Positions 24,097 through 33,278 of a stretch of 64,000 nucleotides of DNA are shown here, one piece after another; the stretch's first letter is position 1, and every line of letters begins with the position of its first letter. Source of the DNA: Parundibacterium terreum. GTDB lineage: Bacteria; Pseudomonadota; Gammaproteobacteria; Burkholderiales; Burkholderiaceae_D. The translations under genes and the position numbers were made by a program. Where the stretch lies: NCBI RefSeq assembly GCF_014636315.1, contig NZ_BMED01000006.1:62001-126000 (forward strand). Direction: 5' to 3'. The notes below the pieces were generated by a model. The model ran no database searches. It saw nothing but the letters and a program-made list of their open reading frames with translations, and was not told where the DNA came from.

Positions 24097-25647
24097 ATGC
24101 ATACCGTGCTGAGACTGATGCTCCTGCTGGCCATACTGTCCTTAGGCGGATGCGCTGCGCTTCCGCCCCGCCCTCCCGTGCCATCCAGTTTCGCCATACC
24201 AGATTTCAACAGCACTCCGCTAGCCGCAGCAACTGCGGCAGCACTGCCGGCAGACGGCCGCTCCGGCTTCCGGCTGATGCCGGTGGCCTCGGTCTCTTTT
24301 GCAACCCGCATCCGCCTGGCGCAGCAGGCAAAGCAGACGCTGGACGTACAATATTATGTATTCCAGCATGACGACACCGGCCTGGCGCTACTGAAAGCAT
24401 TGCGGGACGCGGCCCGGCGCGGCGTGCGGGTGCGCATACTCATCGACGATTTATATGCCGCGGGGCAGGACACGGTATGGTCGCAACTGGCCGCGCTGCC
24501 GAATATGGAAGTCAGACTCTTTAATCCTTTCCCGGCGGCGCGTTCTTCTTTCTTGCTGCGCTTTGTCGCGGCGGCCAGCGACTTCGACCGGGTCAACCAC
24601 CGCATGCACAACAAGCTGTTCATTGCCGACAATGTTGCGGCCGTCTTTGGCGGGCGCAATATTGCAGATGAATATTTCATGCGCGCAGGCGCCAGCAATT
24701 TTGTCGATATTGATGCCTTTGCCGCCGGGCCGGTTGTGCGCCAGCTATCCGGCCTGTTCGATACCTACTGGAATAGCCCGCAGGTCTATCCGCTTGCCGA
24801 TATCAGCGGCCAGCGGCCGGACCCGCAAGCAGCAGATGCTGCACTGGAAACGCTGCTGGCTCCCGCTGCAGGCCCACCGTACGACCATTTGCCGCCGGAA
24901 CTTGCGGCTTACGGCACGCTGCCGCAAGAACTGGCTGACGGCCATGTGCAGCAACTGACGGCGGCGCATGCCGAAGCCTATGCAGATCCGCCGGCCAAGG
25001 TCAGCGGACTAAGTGCCGAGCAGGCGAAAACTACTGTCACCCAGCGGGTGCTGGTTATGCTGAACTCTGCACGCCAGCAAGCCTTGATCGTGTCGCCTTA
25101 TTTCATCCCCGGCGATAGCGGGGTAGCCATGATGCGGCAGGCCAAGGAGCATGACGTGCAGATCATATTGACCACCAATTCACTGGGCTCTACCGACGAA
25201 CCGCTGGCCCAGTATGGCTACCTGCATTACCGCAAGGAGATGCTGAAAGCCGGCGTGGAGATCCATGAACTCAGCCCCACGCTGAGCCGCGTGCGCCGCA
25301 GGCTGGGACCTTTCGGCAGTTCGCAAGGCAGCCTGCATGCGAAAACCGCGGTCGTCGACAATAAAAAAGTGTATATGGGTTCTATGAACCTGGATGCGCG
25401 CTCGGCATCCAAGAATACCGAGATAGGCGTGTTCATCGACAGCCCGGAACTGTGCGCGCAAATAGAAGGCCTGATGGACAGGGGCAGCCTGTACCGGCTC
25501 AGGCTCGCTGCCAACGGCGAAGACATAGAATGGCTGGTCAGGAATGAGGACGGCGAAGTGGTCCACACCGAAGAGCCGGAGGTGAACTGGTGGCGCCGCC
25601 TCAAAATCCAGTTGCTGGGGCCGCTGGTGCCGGAGGGCGAGCTGTAG
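24097..25647 (+). CDS. Phospholipase D/cardiolipin synthase-like lipoprotein
   Basis: A 516-residue protein from ATG 24097 with a lipoprotein signal (LSLGGCAA lipobox). Two PLD domains are visible: the first with HRMHNKLFIADN followed by FGGRNIADEYF, the second with GSLHAKTAVVDN and GSMNLDARSASKNTE. Both HxKx4D motifs are intact. VSPYFIPGDSGVAMM sits before the second. The layout matches ClsC/YmdC-like enzymes, which make cardiolipin from phosphatidyl donors. A periplasmic lipid anchor is predicted here, so related phosphodiesterase activities are also possible. It stands alone, convergent with the NYN gene. Confidence 0.88.
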   Translation: MHTVLRLMLLLAILSLGGCAALPPRPPVPSSFAIPDFNSTPLAAATAAALPADGRSGFRLMPVASVSFATRIRLAQQAKQTLDVQYYVFQHDDTGLALLKALRDAARRGVRVRILIDDLYAAGQDTVWSQLAALPNMEVRLFNPFPAARSSFLLRFVAAASDFDRVNHRMHNKLFIADNVAAVFGGRNIADEYFMRAGASNFVDIDAFAAGPVVRQLSGLFDTYWNSPQVYPLADISGQRPDPQAADAALETLLAPAAGPPYDHLPPELAAYGTLPQELADGHVQQLTAAHAEAYADPPAKVSGLSAEQAKTTVTQRVLVMLNSARQQALIVSPYFIPGDSGVAMMRQAKEHDVQIILTTNSLGSTDEPLAQYGYLHYRKEMLKAGVEIHELSPTLSRVRRRLGPFGSSQGSLHAKTAVVDNKKVYMGSMNLDARSASKNTEIGVFIDSPELCAQIEGLMDRGSLYRLRLAANGEDIEWLVRNEDGEVVHTEEPEVNWWRRLKIQLLGPLVPEGEL

Positions 25648-25716
25648 CAGGTCGCTTGGAAAACAAGAACCACTGCCAGGCCGATATGGGCGGCCCGGCA
25701 GCGGCGAGTAGCAGGA

Positions 25717-27060
25717 CTATTCGTCCGCTGCCTTGGTTTTACGCGGACGGCGGGCTCGGGTGGCCGGCTTGGCTTCCGTGCTGGTGTCAGTGGCTACGTT
25801 AGTGACTTCCGCAGGCTCGGCCTTGTTATCAGCCTTGCTATCAACCTTATTATCGGCCTTTCTGCTGCGGCCTGTCCTGCCTGCACCGGTACTGCTGCCG
25901 GTAGTTTTACGCGCAGGCTTCTTCGCCGCTTTTTCTGCCTTCTCTTCAGAGACATGGATAGCCTGTTCCACTGCTTCGCGGGCCAAGCTTGCCGCTTGAT
26001 CGCCGGCAGGTGGACGAGCGGACTCCGCCGCCGTTTCCACGTCATTCCTGCTTGCCGCCGCTGCCTGTGCATCGTTACGCTTAGCGCCGGACTTGCGTCC
26101 GCCACGGCTTCTGCGGCGTTCCGGCTTGGCCTGGACTTCTTCCGTCGCTACTACGGTTGCCGCCACCGCTGAGGTTTGCTGCGCATCCTGATCCGCCGGC
26201 TTGTCAGCCAAGGCCACAACAGCATGGCCCGCACCGCTACTCTTATACACATAGGTGCCGGATTTTTCATCACGGCCAAATTCCAGCAAGCCGCGCGCCT
26301 GCGCCTCTTCCAGCAGATTGCCGAAAGTACGGAAGCCATAGTAAGACTCGCTGAAATCCGGTTTGCGGCGCTTGATTGCCTCTTTCAGCAGCGAAGCCCA
26401 GATCTTGCCGCTGTCGCCACGCTCGGAGACCAGTGCATCGAAGGTATGCACCGCAATCTCGATTGCCTGGTTGCGGCGCGCATCCTTTTCTTCGCGGCGG
26501 CGTTGTTCTTCCTCGGGCGTGCGCCGGGTGGCGGGTTGCGCCTCGCGCGCGCCGCGGCCATTAGCAGCAATCGCCCGCCTGCTTTCGCGCACCAGGTCAT
26601 CGTAAAAGATAAATTCGTCGCAATTGGCAACCAGCAGATCCGATGTCGATTGCTTGATGCCTACGCCTATCACCTGCTTGGCGTTTTCGCGCAGCTTGGA
26701 TACCAGCGGCGAAAAATCCGAATCGCCGCTGATGATGACAAAGGTGTTCACATGCGATTTGGTGTAACACAAGTCCAATGCATCCACTACCAGGCGGATA
26801 TCGGCCGAGTTTTTGCCTGACTGGCGCACGTGCGGTATTTCTATCAATTCAAAATTGGCTTCATGCATAGGCGCTTTAAAACTTTTATAGCGATCCCAGT
26901 CGCAATAAGCCTTTTTGACGACGATGCTGCCCTTCAGCAACAAACGCTCCAGCACAGGTTTGATGTCGAATTTATCGTATTTGGCGTCGCGCACGCCGAG
27001 AGCGACATTCTCAAAGTCGCAAAACACAGCCATGCTGAGATTGTCGGGGGATGAAGCCAT
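25717..27060 (-). CDS. NYN-domain (PIN-like) predicted RNase with OST-HTH/LOTUS domain and basic tail
   Basis: A 447-residue protein. Residues 1-155 are a NYN/LabA-like domain with acidic residues in VFCDFENVALG, SADIRLVVDALD and VIISGDSDFSPLV, the pattern of a metal-dependent RNase active site. A charged coiled linker (about 170-200, EEEQRRREEKDARR) precedes a LOTUS/OST-HTH domain (about 205-275: WASLLKEAIKRRKPDFSESYYGFRTFGNLLEEAQARGLLEF). The last 160 residues are low complexity, Ala/Lys/Arg/Glu rich (RRRSRGGRKSG, KKPARKTTGS), likely nucleic-acid binding and disordered. Family knowledge: bacterial NYN-LOTUS proteins are predicted RNA-processing factors with little direct study. Confidence 0.9.
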   Translation of the reverse strand: MASSPDNLSMAVFCDFENVALGVRDAKYDKFDIKPVLERLLLKGSIVVKKAYCDWDRYKSFKAPMHEANFELIEIPHVRQSGKNSADIRLVVDALDLCYTKSHVNTFVIISGDSDFSPLVSKLRENAKQVIGVGIKQSTSDLLVANCDEFIFYDDLVRESRRAIAANGRGAREAQPATRRTPEEEQRRREEKDARRNQAIEIAVHTFDALVSERGDSGKIWASLLKEAIKRRKPDFSESYYGFRTFGNLLEEAQARGLLEFGRDEKSGTYVYKSSGAGHAVVALADKPADQDAQQTSAVAATVVATEEVQAKPERRRSRGGRKSGAKRNDAQAAAASRNDVETAAESARPPAGDQAASLAREAVEQAIHVSEEKAEKAAKKPARKTTGSSTGAGRTGRSRKADNKVDSKADNKAEPAEVTNVATDTSTEAKPATRARRPRKTKAADE

Positions 27061-27265
27061 GTTGTTTTTCCAATAAAGCGGTGAATACGTCCGTCCGTTA
27101 AAGACGGACTGCTAAGGCGTGATTATACGTAACTATGGCCGGCATCCCCGATTTGCTGCTTTTACCCCTTATACGCTAAAGCTATATCCAACCACGAAAA
27201 GATTCGTTCAACCGGAACAGCGGCCTGCCTACAATCGGAAAATTCCCTCTTTGCCGGACACTGCC

Positions 27266-28252
27266 ATGCCTATCAGCCGCCGCACCCTTCTTGTCTTGCT
27301 AACGACGGCGACGTTTGCCGCCATTCCCGCCCATGCAGAAAAGCCTCTGGAGTCTATACGCATCGGCTACCAGAAATCATCCACACTGATCACCATCATC
27401 AAGGCACAAGGGCTGCTGGAAAAACGGCTGGCCCAGCAAGGCGTCAAGATCAGCTGGAGTGAATTTTCCAGCGGCTTGCCGTTGCTGGAGGCGCTGAATG
27501 TAGGCGGCATCGACGTCAGTGCGGACGTGGCAGACACGGTGCCTGTGTTTGCGCAGGCTGCGGGTGCCAAGCTCACCTACTTTGCGCAGGAAGCGCCATC
27601 ACCTTCGGCGCAGGCGATCCTGGTCAAGGCCAATGCCCCCTACCAGACCGTGGCTGAACTGAAGGGAAAGAAAATCGCCGTGACCAAGGCCGCAGGCAGC
27701 CACTATCTGCTGATCGCCGCGCTGAACAAGGCCGGCCTCAGCTTTAAAGACATAGAACCCGCCTACCTGACCCCGGCAGACGGCCGCGCTGCCTTTGAAC
27801 GCGGCAGCGTGGATGCCTGGGTAACCTGGGACCCGTTCCTGGCCGGCGCGCAACGCCAGGCGCAGGTACGCGTCCTGGCCGATGGCCGCAATATTGCCGA
27901 CTATCAAAGGTATTACCTGGCCTCCAGCAGTTTTGCCGAGGCCCATCCCGACATCCTGAACCTGATTTTTGAAGAACTAAGAAAAACCGGCCGCTGGGTG
28001 AAACAAAGCCCGAAGGAAGCAGCAGCCTTCCTGGCTCCGCTATGGGGCCTGGATAGCGCAACGGTGGAACAGGCCAACAACCGTCGCAGCTATGAAGTGC
28101 GCGCGGTAGTGACAACTGCGCTGGCAGAACAGCAGCGTATTGCCGATGCCTTCCACGCCGCGGGCCTGCTGCCGCAAAAAATCAATGCCACCGCCGTGCC
28201 TCTATGGGTACCGCCTCAGACATCCGGTATTTCGCTACTGGCAAAGCCCTGA
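27266..28252 (+). CDS. Aliphatic sulfonate ABC transporter binding protein, SsuA-like
   Basis: A 328-residue protein from ATG 27266 with a signal peptide (RRTLLVLLTTATFAAIPAHA). The mature sequence has SIRIGYQKSSTLITIIKAQGLLEKRL, EFSSGLPLLEALNVGGIDVSADVADTVPVFAQAAGAKL and KGKKIAVTKAAGSHYLL with DAWVTWDPFLAGAQ, all standard in SsuA/TauA-type proteins. No ssuB, ssuC or ssuD gene follows; instead a convergent MFS gene lies 16 bp away. So it is an orphan binding component or works with a remote transporter. The first 49 codons of the longer open frame lack a signal sequence and are excluded. Confidence 0.88.
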   Translation: MPISRRTLLVLLTTATFAAIPAHAEKPLESIRIGYQKSSTLITIIKAQGLLEKRLAQQGVKISWSEFSSGLPLLEALNVGGIDVSADVADTVPVFAQAAGAKLTYFAQEAPSPSAQAILVKANAPYQTVAELKGKKIAVTKAAGSHYLLIAALNKAGLSFKDIEPAYLTPADGRAAFERGSVDAWVTWDPFLAGAQRQAQVRVLADGRNIADYQRYYLASSSFAEAHPDILNLIFEELRKTGRWVKQSPKEAAAFLAPLWGLDSATVEQANNRRSYEVRAVVTTALAEQQRIADAFHAAGLLPQKINATAVPLWVPPQTSGISLLAKP

Positions 28253-28268
28253 TCAAGCTACCCTGCCT

Positions 28269-29738
28269 CTAAACACGCTCTAAATGCTCTCTAGGCGCTT
28301 GGCGGCTGGCATATCTGCGGCTTGCCAGCGCGATGGCCAGGGCACCCACCACCACCAGCGCCGCAACAGCGTAGCTAATCTGCATGCCCGTGGCCACGGC
28401 CTCCGGCTGCGCAGTTGCGATATCGGGCGCCGCCGATGCCGCCGCAAATACCGCACCCAGCACCGATGCACCAGTAATCAGCCCCAGATTGCGCGACAGG
28501 CTGAGCATGCCGGAAACGACACCCCGCTGATCAGGCTTCACATCCATCATGATGCCGGTATTATTGGCCGCCTGGAATAATTGATAGCCCGGAGTCAGCA
28601 TGACTATCGCAGCGATATAACCCGCCAAGCCGAATAGCGCAGGAAGCGCCACCAACGCCGACAAACCCATCACCATTACCGCAAGCCCGACCATCAGTAT
28701 GCGCGGAGCGCCCCAGCGGTCGACAATGCGGCCAGCCGGAATACCGCTGAGCGCGGATATCACCGGGCCGATAGACAGGATGAATCCGACCATAACAGCA
28801 TTCAAGCCGAGCGCGCGCGACAAGTAGAAGGGGCCGACCACCAGGGTTGCCATCATCACGCTGGAGACCAGCATGCTCATCGCCAGGCCAGCACTCAGCA
28901 GCGGATCGCGAAATATCGCCAGGCGTAATAAAGGCGAAGCGGCTTTTCTCTCCGCCAGTACAAACAAGCTGCCACCGGCGATGGCCATCAGCAACAGGGC
29001 CATGTTGAGCGAACCGAAATGGCCTTGCCCTGCCCCTGCAGTCACCGCCAGTGCATAGGCGGCGAGCGTCAGCGCAAGCAATAGCGTACCGGCATAGTCG
29101 AAGTTTGCCCGCTTGGCATCGGCATCGCGGCTCCCGGCGGGCAAAAAGCGATGCGCGAGGAAAAGATTCAGCAAGCCCAGCGGTACATTGACGAGAAAGA
29201 TGCTGCGCCAGCCGAGCCCCGCCATCAGCAAGCCGCCGAGGGAAGGACCTAGCGTGGTGCCGACCGCCGACATCGTACCCAGCAGCCCCATCGCGCTACC
29301 GGTTTTTGCCTTAGGCACCGTCTCGCCGACAAAAGCCACAGTCAGCGCCATCATGATTGCCGCCCCCAGGCCCTGCATCGCGCGGGCCGCAATCAGCAGC
29401 CATAGCGTGGGCGCGACACCGCATAACAGCGACGCCAAAGTGAACAGAGCTATGCCGCCCAGCAATAAGCGCTTGCGGCCTATGATGTCTCCCAGGCGGC
29501 CGGCGCTGACAATCAGGCTGGTGATCGCCAGCAGATAAGCCAGAACCACCCACTGTATGTGCTGAAAAGAGGCGGAAAACGCATGCGCCAGCGCAGGCAA
29601 ACCGGCATTGGCAATACTGGTGTCCAGCGAAGCCATCACCATGGAAAGTGAAAGACCGGCCAGTGCCCATTTCACCGACGGCGCCAGTTCAACGCTGGCG
29701 GCCGCAGCATCAATCTGTACTGCACTACTTGTTTTCAC
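28269..29738 (-). CDS. MFS drug transporter, DHA2 (14-TM) type
   Basis: A 489-residue integral membrane protein with about 14 hydrophobic helices. Motif A is GRLGDIIGRKRLLLGG between TM2 and TM3, and the antiporter motif C-like stretch is GTTLGPSLGGLL in TM5. DTSIANAGLPALA in TM1 is typical of the DHA2/EmrB-QacA group (the D of the D1 motif). Substrate is unknown; the family exports drugs, dyes and some metabolites by proton antiport. It is divergent from a LysR gene whose start is 143 bp away, which suggests regulation by that protein. Confidence 0.92.
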   Translation of the reverse strand: MKTSSAVQIDAAAASVELAPSVKWALAGLSLSMVMASLDTSIANAGLPALAHAFSASFQHIQWVVLAYLLAITSLIVSAGRLGDIIGRKRLLLGGIALFTLASLLCGVAPTLWLLIAARAMQGLGAAIMMALTVAFVGETVPKAKTGSAMGLLGTMSAVGTTLGPSLGGLLMAGLGWRSIFLVNVPLGLLNLFLAHRFLPAGSRDADAKRANFDYAGTLLLALTLAAYALAVTAGAGQGHFGSLNMALLLMAIAGGSLFVLAERKAASPLLRLAIFRDPLLSAGLAMSMLVSSVMMATLVVGPFYLSRALGLNAVMVGFILSIGPVISALSGIPAGRIVDRWGAPRILMVGLAVMVMGLSALVALPALFGLAGYIAAIVMLTPGYQLFQAANNTGIMMDVKPDQRGVVSGMLSLSRNLGLITGASVLGAVFAAASAAPDIATAQPEAVATGMQISYAVAALVVVGALAIALASRRYASRQAPREHLERV

Positions 29739-29881
29739 GGTATCAACCCCTTATTGGCAACGCCCGCAACGGGAGTTTTCCAACATGCTAGCCTTTGCGC
29801 TGATATGGCGGAAGGCGCAGCATTTGCAGTTTATTCATGCACCGGACGCCATACCACTATCTGCTATGCTAAGCTGCACCC

Positions 29882-30793
29882 ATGTCCAGACCTGACTTCA
29901 ACCTGCTGCTTACCCTAGACGTGCTGCTCGCGGAAGGCAATGTCGCGCGCGCCGCCCAGCGGCTGCGGCTTAGCCCTTCGGCAATGAGCCGGGCGCTGGC
30001 TCGCTTGCGCGAGACCACCGGCGATCCCTTGCTGGTGCGGGCCGGGCGCGGCCTGGTTCCTACCCCGCGCGCGCTGGAACTGCGCGAGAAGGTCAGCCAA
30101 CTGGTGCAGGAAACAGAAGCGGTACTGCGCCCTGTGGAAAGGCTCGACCTGAAACAACTGGCCAGGACCTTTACGCTGCGGACCAGCGAGGGCTTCGTAG
30201 AAAATTTCGGCCCGGCCCTGATTGCACGCATCAGCGAAGAAGCCCCCGGCGTGCGGCTTTGCTTCGTGCAAAAACCGAGCAAGGACAGCACGCCGCTGCG
30301 CGACGGCACGGTCGATCTGGAAACAGGAGTAATAGGCAAGGCCACCGGCCCGGAAGTGCGCGTGCAAGCCTTATTCCGTGATCGCTTTATCGGCGTAGTG
30401 CGCTCAGACCACCCGCTGAGCAAGGGTAAGATCACGCCATCCCGCTATGCATCGGGCCGGCATGTGTCAGTTTCCCGGCGCGGGCTGAGCAAGGGGCCGA
30501 TTGATGAAGCGCTGGAATTGCTGGATCTGCAACGCAACATCATCACGATAGTAGGCGGCTTCTCAAGCGCGCTATCCCTGGCTCGCAGTTCCGACCTGAT
30601 CGCCAGCGTCCCAGAAAGGCACACCGGCAAGCTGCGCGACGGCATGCACAGCTTCCCGCTGCCTTTTTCGGTGCCGGAAATCACGGTTTCCCTGCTGTGG
30701 CATCCACGCCTGCATGCTGATGCGGCGCACCGCTGGCTGCGGGGGTGTGTGCGGGAGGTTTGCGCGGACGGGCACTACGCACATGACCCGTAG
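29882..30793 (+). CDS. LysR-family regulator divergent from the MFS pump
   Basis: A 303-residue protein: N-terminal winged helix (NLLLTLDVLLAEGNVARAAQRLRLSPSAMSRALARLRETTGDPLLVRAGRGLVPTPRAL) and a LysR substrate-binding domain with PDYxx-like pockets (RDGTVDLETGVIGKATGPEVRVQALFRDRFIGVV). The N-terminal sequence resembles the NahR/LinR-like group. Divergence from the MFS gene is the usual LysR arrangement; no clear T-N11-A site could be fixed in the short intergenic region. Confidence 0.9.
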   Translation: MSRPDFNLLLTLDVLLAEGNVARAAQRLRLSPSAMSRALARLRETTGDPLLVRAGRGLVPTPRALELREKVSQLVQETEAVLRPVERLDLKQLARTFTLRTSEGFVENFGPALIARISEEAPGVRLCFVQKPSKDSTPLRDGTVDLETGVIGKATGPEVRVQALFRDRFIGVVRSDHPLSKGKITPSRYASGRHVSVSRRGLSKGPIDEALELLDLQRNIITIVGGFSSALSLARSSDLIASVPERHTGKLRDGMHSFPLPFSVPEITVSLLWHPRLHADAAHRWLRGCVREVCADGHYAHDP

Positions 30794-30894
30794 CATCATT
30801 TAATCAATCGGTGTCCGTTGCCAAGAGCACTTCTATAATCTTATCACCCGGTCGAGTGTATTCAATTGGCGGTCAGTGGTTCGCCGGCCTATTG

Positions 30895-31149
30895 TTATGC
30901 GGAGCAATTAAGCTGCGCTGGCATTGGTAGAGGCGTTCCATCTTCAAAAGCAACTAGTTCGTCGCGTGCAATTAGAACTAATTTTTCGACCATCGCAAAC
31001 GGCAAATTTTCAGCAAACATTGAAATTTTCAGCGAGTTATCGGCATCGCACCGGAAAACCTCAGCAAGTACGTCGCCGTTTGAGTCCGTCAACTCCACAC
31101 CCAAGCCATCGCGGATCACATCTGAAGCCACCTGAAATCGGTATTCCAT
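30895..31149 (-). CDS. Small uncharacterised soluble protein
   Basis: An 84-residue protein from ATG 31149, preceded by GAGGGA at a proper distance, so translation is credible. The sequence begins MEYRFQVASDVIRDGLGVELTD and has an alternating strand pattern (EVFRCDADNSLKISMF) followed by the helix FAMVEKLVLIARDELVAF, and ends with a cysteine three residues from the C terminus. I do not recognise a family. It sits alone between the LysR gene (convergent) and the dipeptide ABC operon (same strand, 79 bp downstream). Codon use looks a little more AT-rich than the neighbours, so it may be a recent arrival. Confidence 0.6.
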   Translation of the reverse strand: MEYRFQVASDVIRDGLGVELTDSNGDVLAEVFRCDADNSLKISMFAENLPFAMVEKLVLIARDELVAFEDGTPLPMPAQLNCSA

Positions 31150-31227
31150 ATTATTCCCTCAAAACTCTCAATGCGCGTGGTTGGCTAATAACAGTCGCCC
31201 CCAAAGGCCCCCCTCCTCACCTGCGCA

Positions 31228-32277
31228 TCACTCATTCAAATGACAAGAAGAAAAATGTCCCGTCGCGATCTCTTTCAATAGCGGCTTCTCCTGCTTGCAG
31301 CGTTCCATCGCCTGCGGGCAGCGTGGATGGAAGTAGCAGCCGGATGGCGGGTTTAGTGGTGATGGGATTTCTCCCTTGACGGCAAAAAACTCTATCTTCC
31401 TCACTTCCAGCTTCGGTGCGGAAGCCAGCAACGCCTGTGTGTAAGGGTGATTGGGCCTTGCGAATACTTCGGCGGTAGGTGCCGACTCCACGACCTGGCC
31501 CAGGTACATGATGACGACCCGGTCTGATAAATGGCGCACTACGCCCAGGTCGTGGCTGATGAAGAGATAGGTGAGGTTCAGCTCGTCGCGCAGGCGGATG
31601 AACAGGTTCAGCACCTGCGCCTGTATTGATACGTCCAGCGCGGCAACAGCTTCATCGCAAACCAGGAACTCCGGCTTGACGGCCAGCGCGCGGGCGATGC
31701 CTACCCTGGCCCGCTGCCCGCCGGAAAACTGGTGCGGGAAGCGGCGCAGCACTGCTGGATCCAGGCCCACCCGCTGCAACAGGCTTTCTACATAGTCTTT
31801 TTGCTCGGTGCTGCTGATGATCTTGTGCACGACCGGCGCTTCGCCGACGATGTCTTGCACCCGCATGCGCGGGTTCAGCGATGCATACGGGTCCTGGAAG
31901 ATCATCTGTATGCCCAGTTGCAGGCGGCGCTTTTCCGCCAGCGGCAGCTCATCGATGGCCAGCCCTTTCCAGTGGCGAGTGCCGGAAGTCAGGCTGTGCA
32001 GGCCGACCGCCATGCGGCCCAGTGTGGATTTGCCGCAGCCGGATTCACCGACCAGGCCGACCACCTCGCCCGCCTGTATTGTCAGCGATACGTCATCCAC
32101 CGCATGCACGACCTGCTCTTTCAGGCCGGCGCCGAAGCCGTTGGCGATCTTGGCGGCGATATCCAGCGATTTGACAAAGCGCTTGCTAACCGAGCGCAAT
32201 TCCAGGATGGGTGGTGTGCCGCTTTGGCTTACCGGTGATTCTTGTGTAGTCATGCTTGCTTCTGTCATTGCGTTCAT
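31228..32277 (-). CDS. Oligopeptide/dipeptide ABC transporter ATPase, DppF type
   Basis: A 349-residue ATPase from ATG 32277, which overlaps the DppD-like stop by four bases. Walker A is GESGCGKST, the signature is FSGGQRARVGIARAL, Walker B is FLVCDEAVAALD (E follows D), and the H-loop is YLFISHDLGVVRHLSD. The C-terminal oligopeptide-ABC cysteine cluster (SGCYFHPRCPQAMERCKQE) is present. In the first third is an extra segment LDIAAKIANGFGAGLKEQ. Together with the DppD-like partner it powers the B/C permeases. The long in-frame extension to 32361 lies inside the previous gene. Confidence 0.92.
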   Translation of the reverse strand: MNAMTEASMTTQESPVSQSGTPPILELRSVSKRFVKSLDIAAKIANGFGAGLKEQVVHAVDDVSLTIQAGEVVGLVGESGCGKSTLGRMAVGLHSLTSGTRHWKGLAIDELPLAEKRRLQLGIQMIFQDPYASLNPRMRVQDIVGEAPVVHKIISSTEQKDYVESLLQRVGLDPAVLRRFPHQFSGGQRARVGIARALAVKPEFLVCDEAVAALDVSIQAQVLNLFIRLRDELNLTYLFISHDLGVVRHLSDRVVIMYLGQVVESAPTAEVFARPNHPYTQALLASAPKLEVRKIEFFAVKGEIPSPLNPPSGCYFHPRCPQAMERCKQEKPLLKEIATGHFSSCHLNE

Positions 32278-33257
32278 GCTGCGGCTCCCTGTTCTGCAAC
32301 AGGATGGAAGCAGCGCAGCGCGTGTCCGGAGGCGTTTTCCAACAGGGGTGTTTGCTTGCATTCTGCGGTGGCGCGCTCGCAGCGTTCGCGGAAGGCGCAG
32401 CCGGACGGCAGGTTCAGCAGCGACGGCGTCATGCCAGGTATCTGCTTCAACGGTTGCCCATGCGGATTGCGCGACGGCGCCGATGCGATCAGGCCATGTG
32501 TATAAGGATGGCGCGGGTGTTCCAATACCTGCTGCACGTCACCGCTCTCGACAATCTTGCCTGCATACATCACGGATACCGTATCGGCCAGGCCCGCCAC
32601 CACCGACAGATCATGCGTGATCCAGATCAGCGCGGTGCCGGATTCCCTGCACAGCTTTTGCATCTCATACAGGATCTGCCCCTGTATCGTCACATCCAGC
32701 GCCGTGGTCGGCTCATCGCAGATGATCAGGTCGGGCTTGTTCAGCAGCGCAGTTGCTATCGCCACCCGCTGCCGCATGCCGCCGGAAAACTGGTGCGGGT
32801 AAGCCAGCAGCCGCTCTTCCGGCGACGGTATGCCTACCCTGCCCAATGCATCCCTGGCCATTTCACGCGCCGCCTGCTTGCTGACCTTGTTGTGCGCGAA
32901 CACGGCTTCCATCATTTGCGTATCGATGCGCAGCACCGGGTTGAGCGTCATCATCGGGTCCTGGAAGATCATCGCGATGCGGTTGCCGCGTATCTTGCGC
33001 ATCTCTTCTGCGGAGATGCCGCGTAACTCCCTGCCCTTCAGCCGTATGCTGCCGCCTGTGACCTTGCCCGGCGCATCGATCAGGCCCATGATGGAATAGC
33101 CGGTCATGGATTTGCCCGAGCCGGATTCGCCAACCAGGCCCATGATCTGGCCCGGCTCCACCTTAAAGGAAACTTCATCCACGGCGGTAACGGTGCCGGC
33201 CCGGCTGAAGAACTGGGTCTTCAGGTTTTCTACGACGAGGGTCGCTGTCTGTGTCAT
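32274..33257 (-). CDS. Oligopeptide/dipeptide ABC transporter ATPase, DppD type
   Basis: A 327-residue ATPase with Walker A GESGSGKSM, signature FSGGMRQRVAIATAL, Walker B LIICDEPTTALD, the H-loop WITHDLSVVAGLAD, and a C-terminal four-cysteine cluster (GCAFRERCERATAECKQ) as in the DppD/OppD family. Its stop overlaps the DppF-like start. Placed after DppC by 21 bp, it belongs to a dppABCDF-type operon that runs right to left. Confidence 0.93.
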   Translation of the reverse strand: MTQTATLVVENLKTQFFSRAGTVTAVDEVSFKVEPGQIMGLVGESGSGKSMTGYSIMGLIDAPGKVTGGSIRLKGRELRGISAEEMRKIRGNRIAMIFQDPMMTLNPVLRIDTQMMEAVFAHNKVSKQAAREMARDALGRVGIPSPEERLLAYPHQFSGGMRQRVAIATALLNKPDLIICDEPTTALDVTIQGQILYEMQKLCRESGTALIWITHDLSVVAGLADTVSVMYAGKIVESGDVQQVLEHPRHPYTHGLIASAPSRNPHGQPLKQIPGMTPSLLNLPSGCAFRERCERATAECKQTPLLENASGHALRCFHPVAEQGAAA

Positions 33258-33278
33258 CGGTATGCTCTCGTCTTTTCT

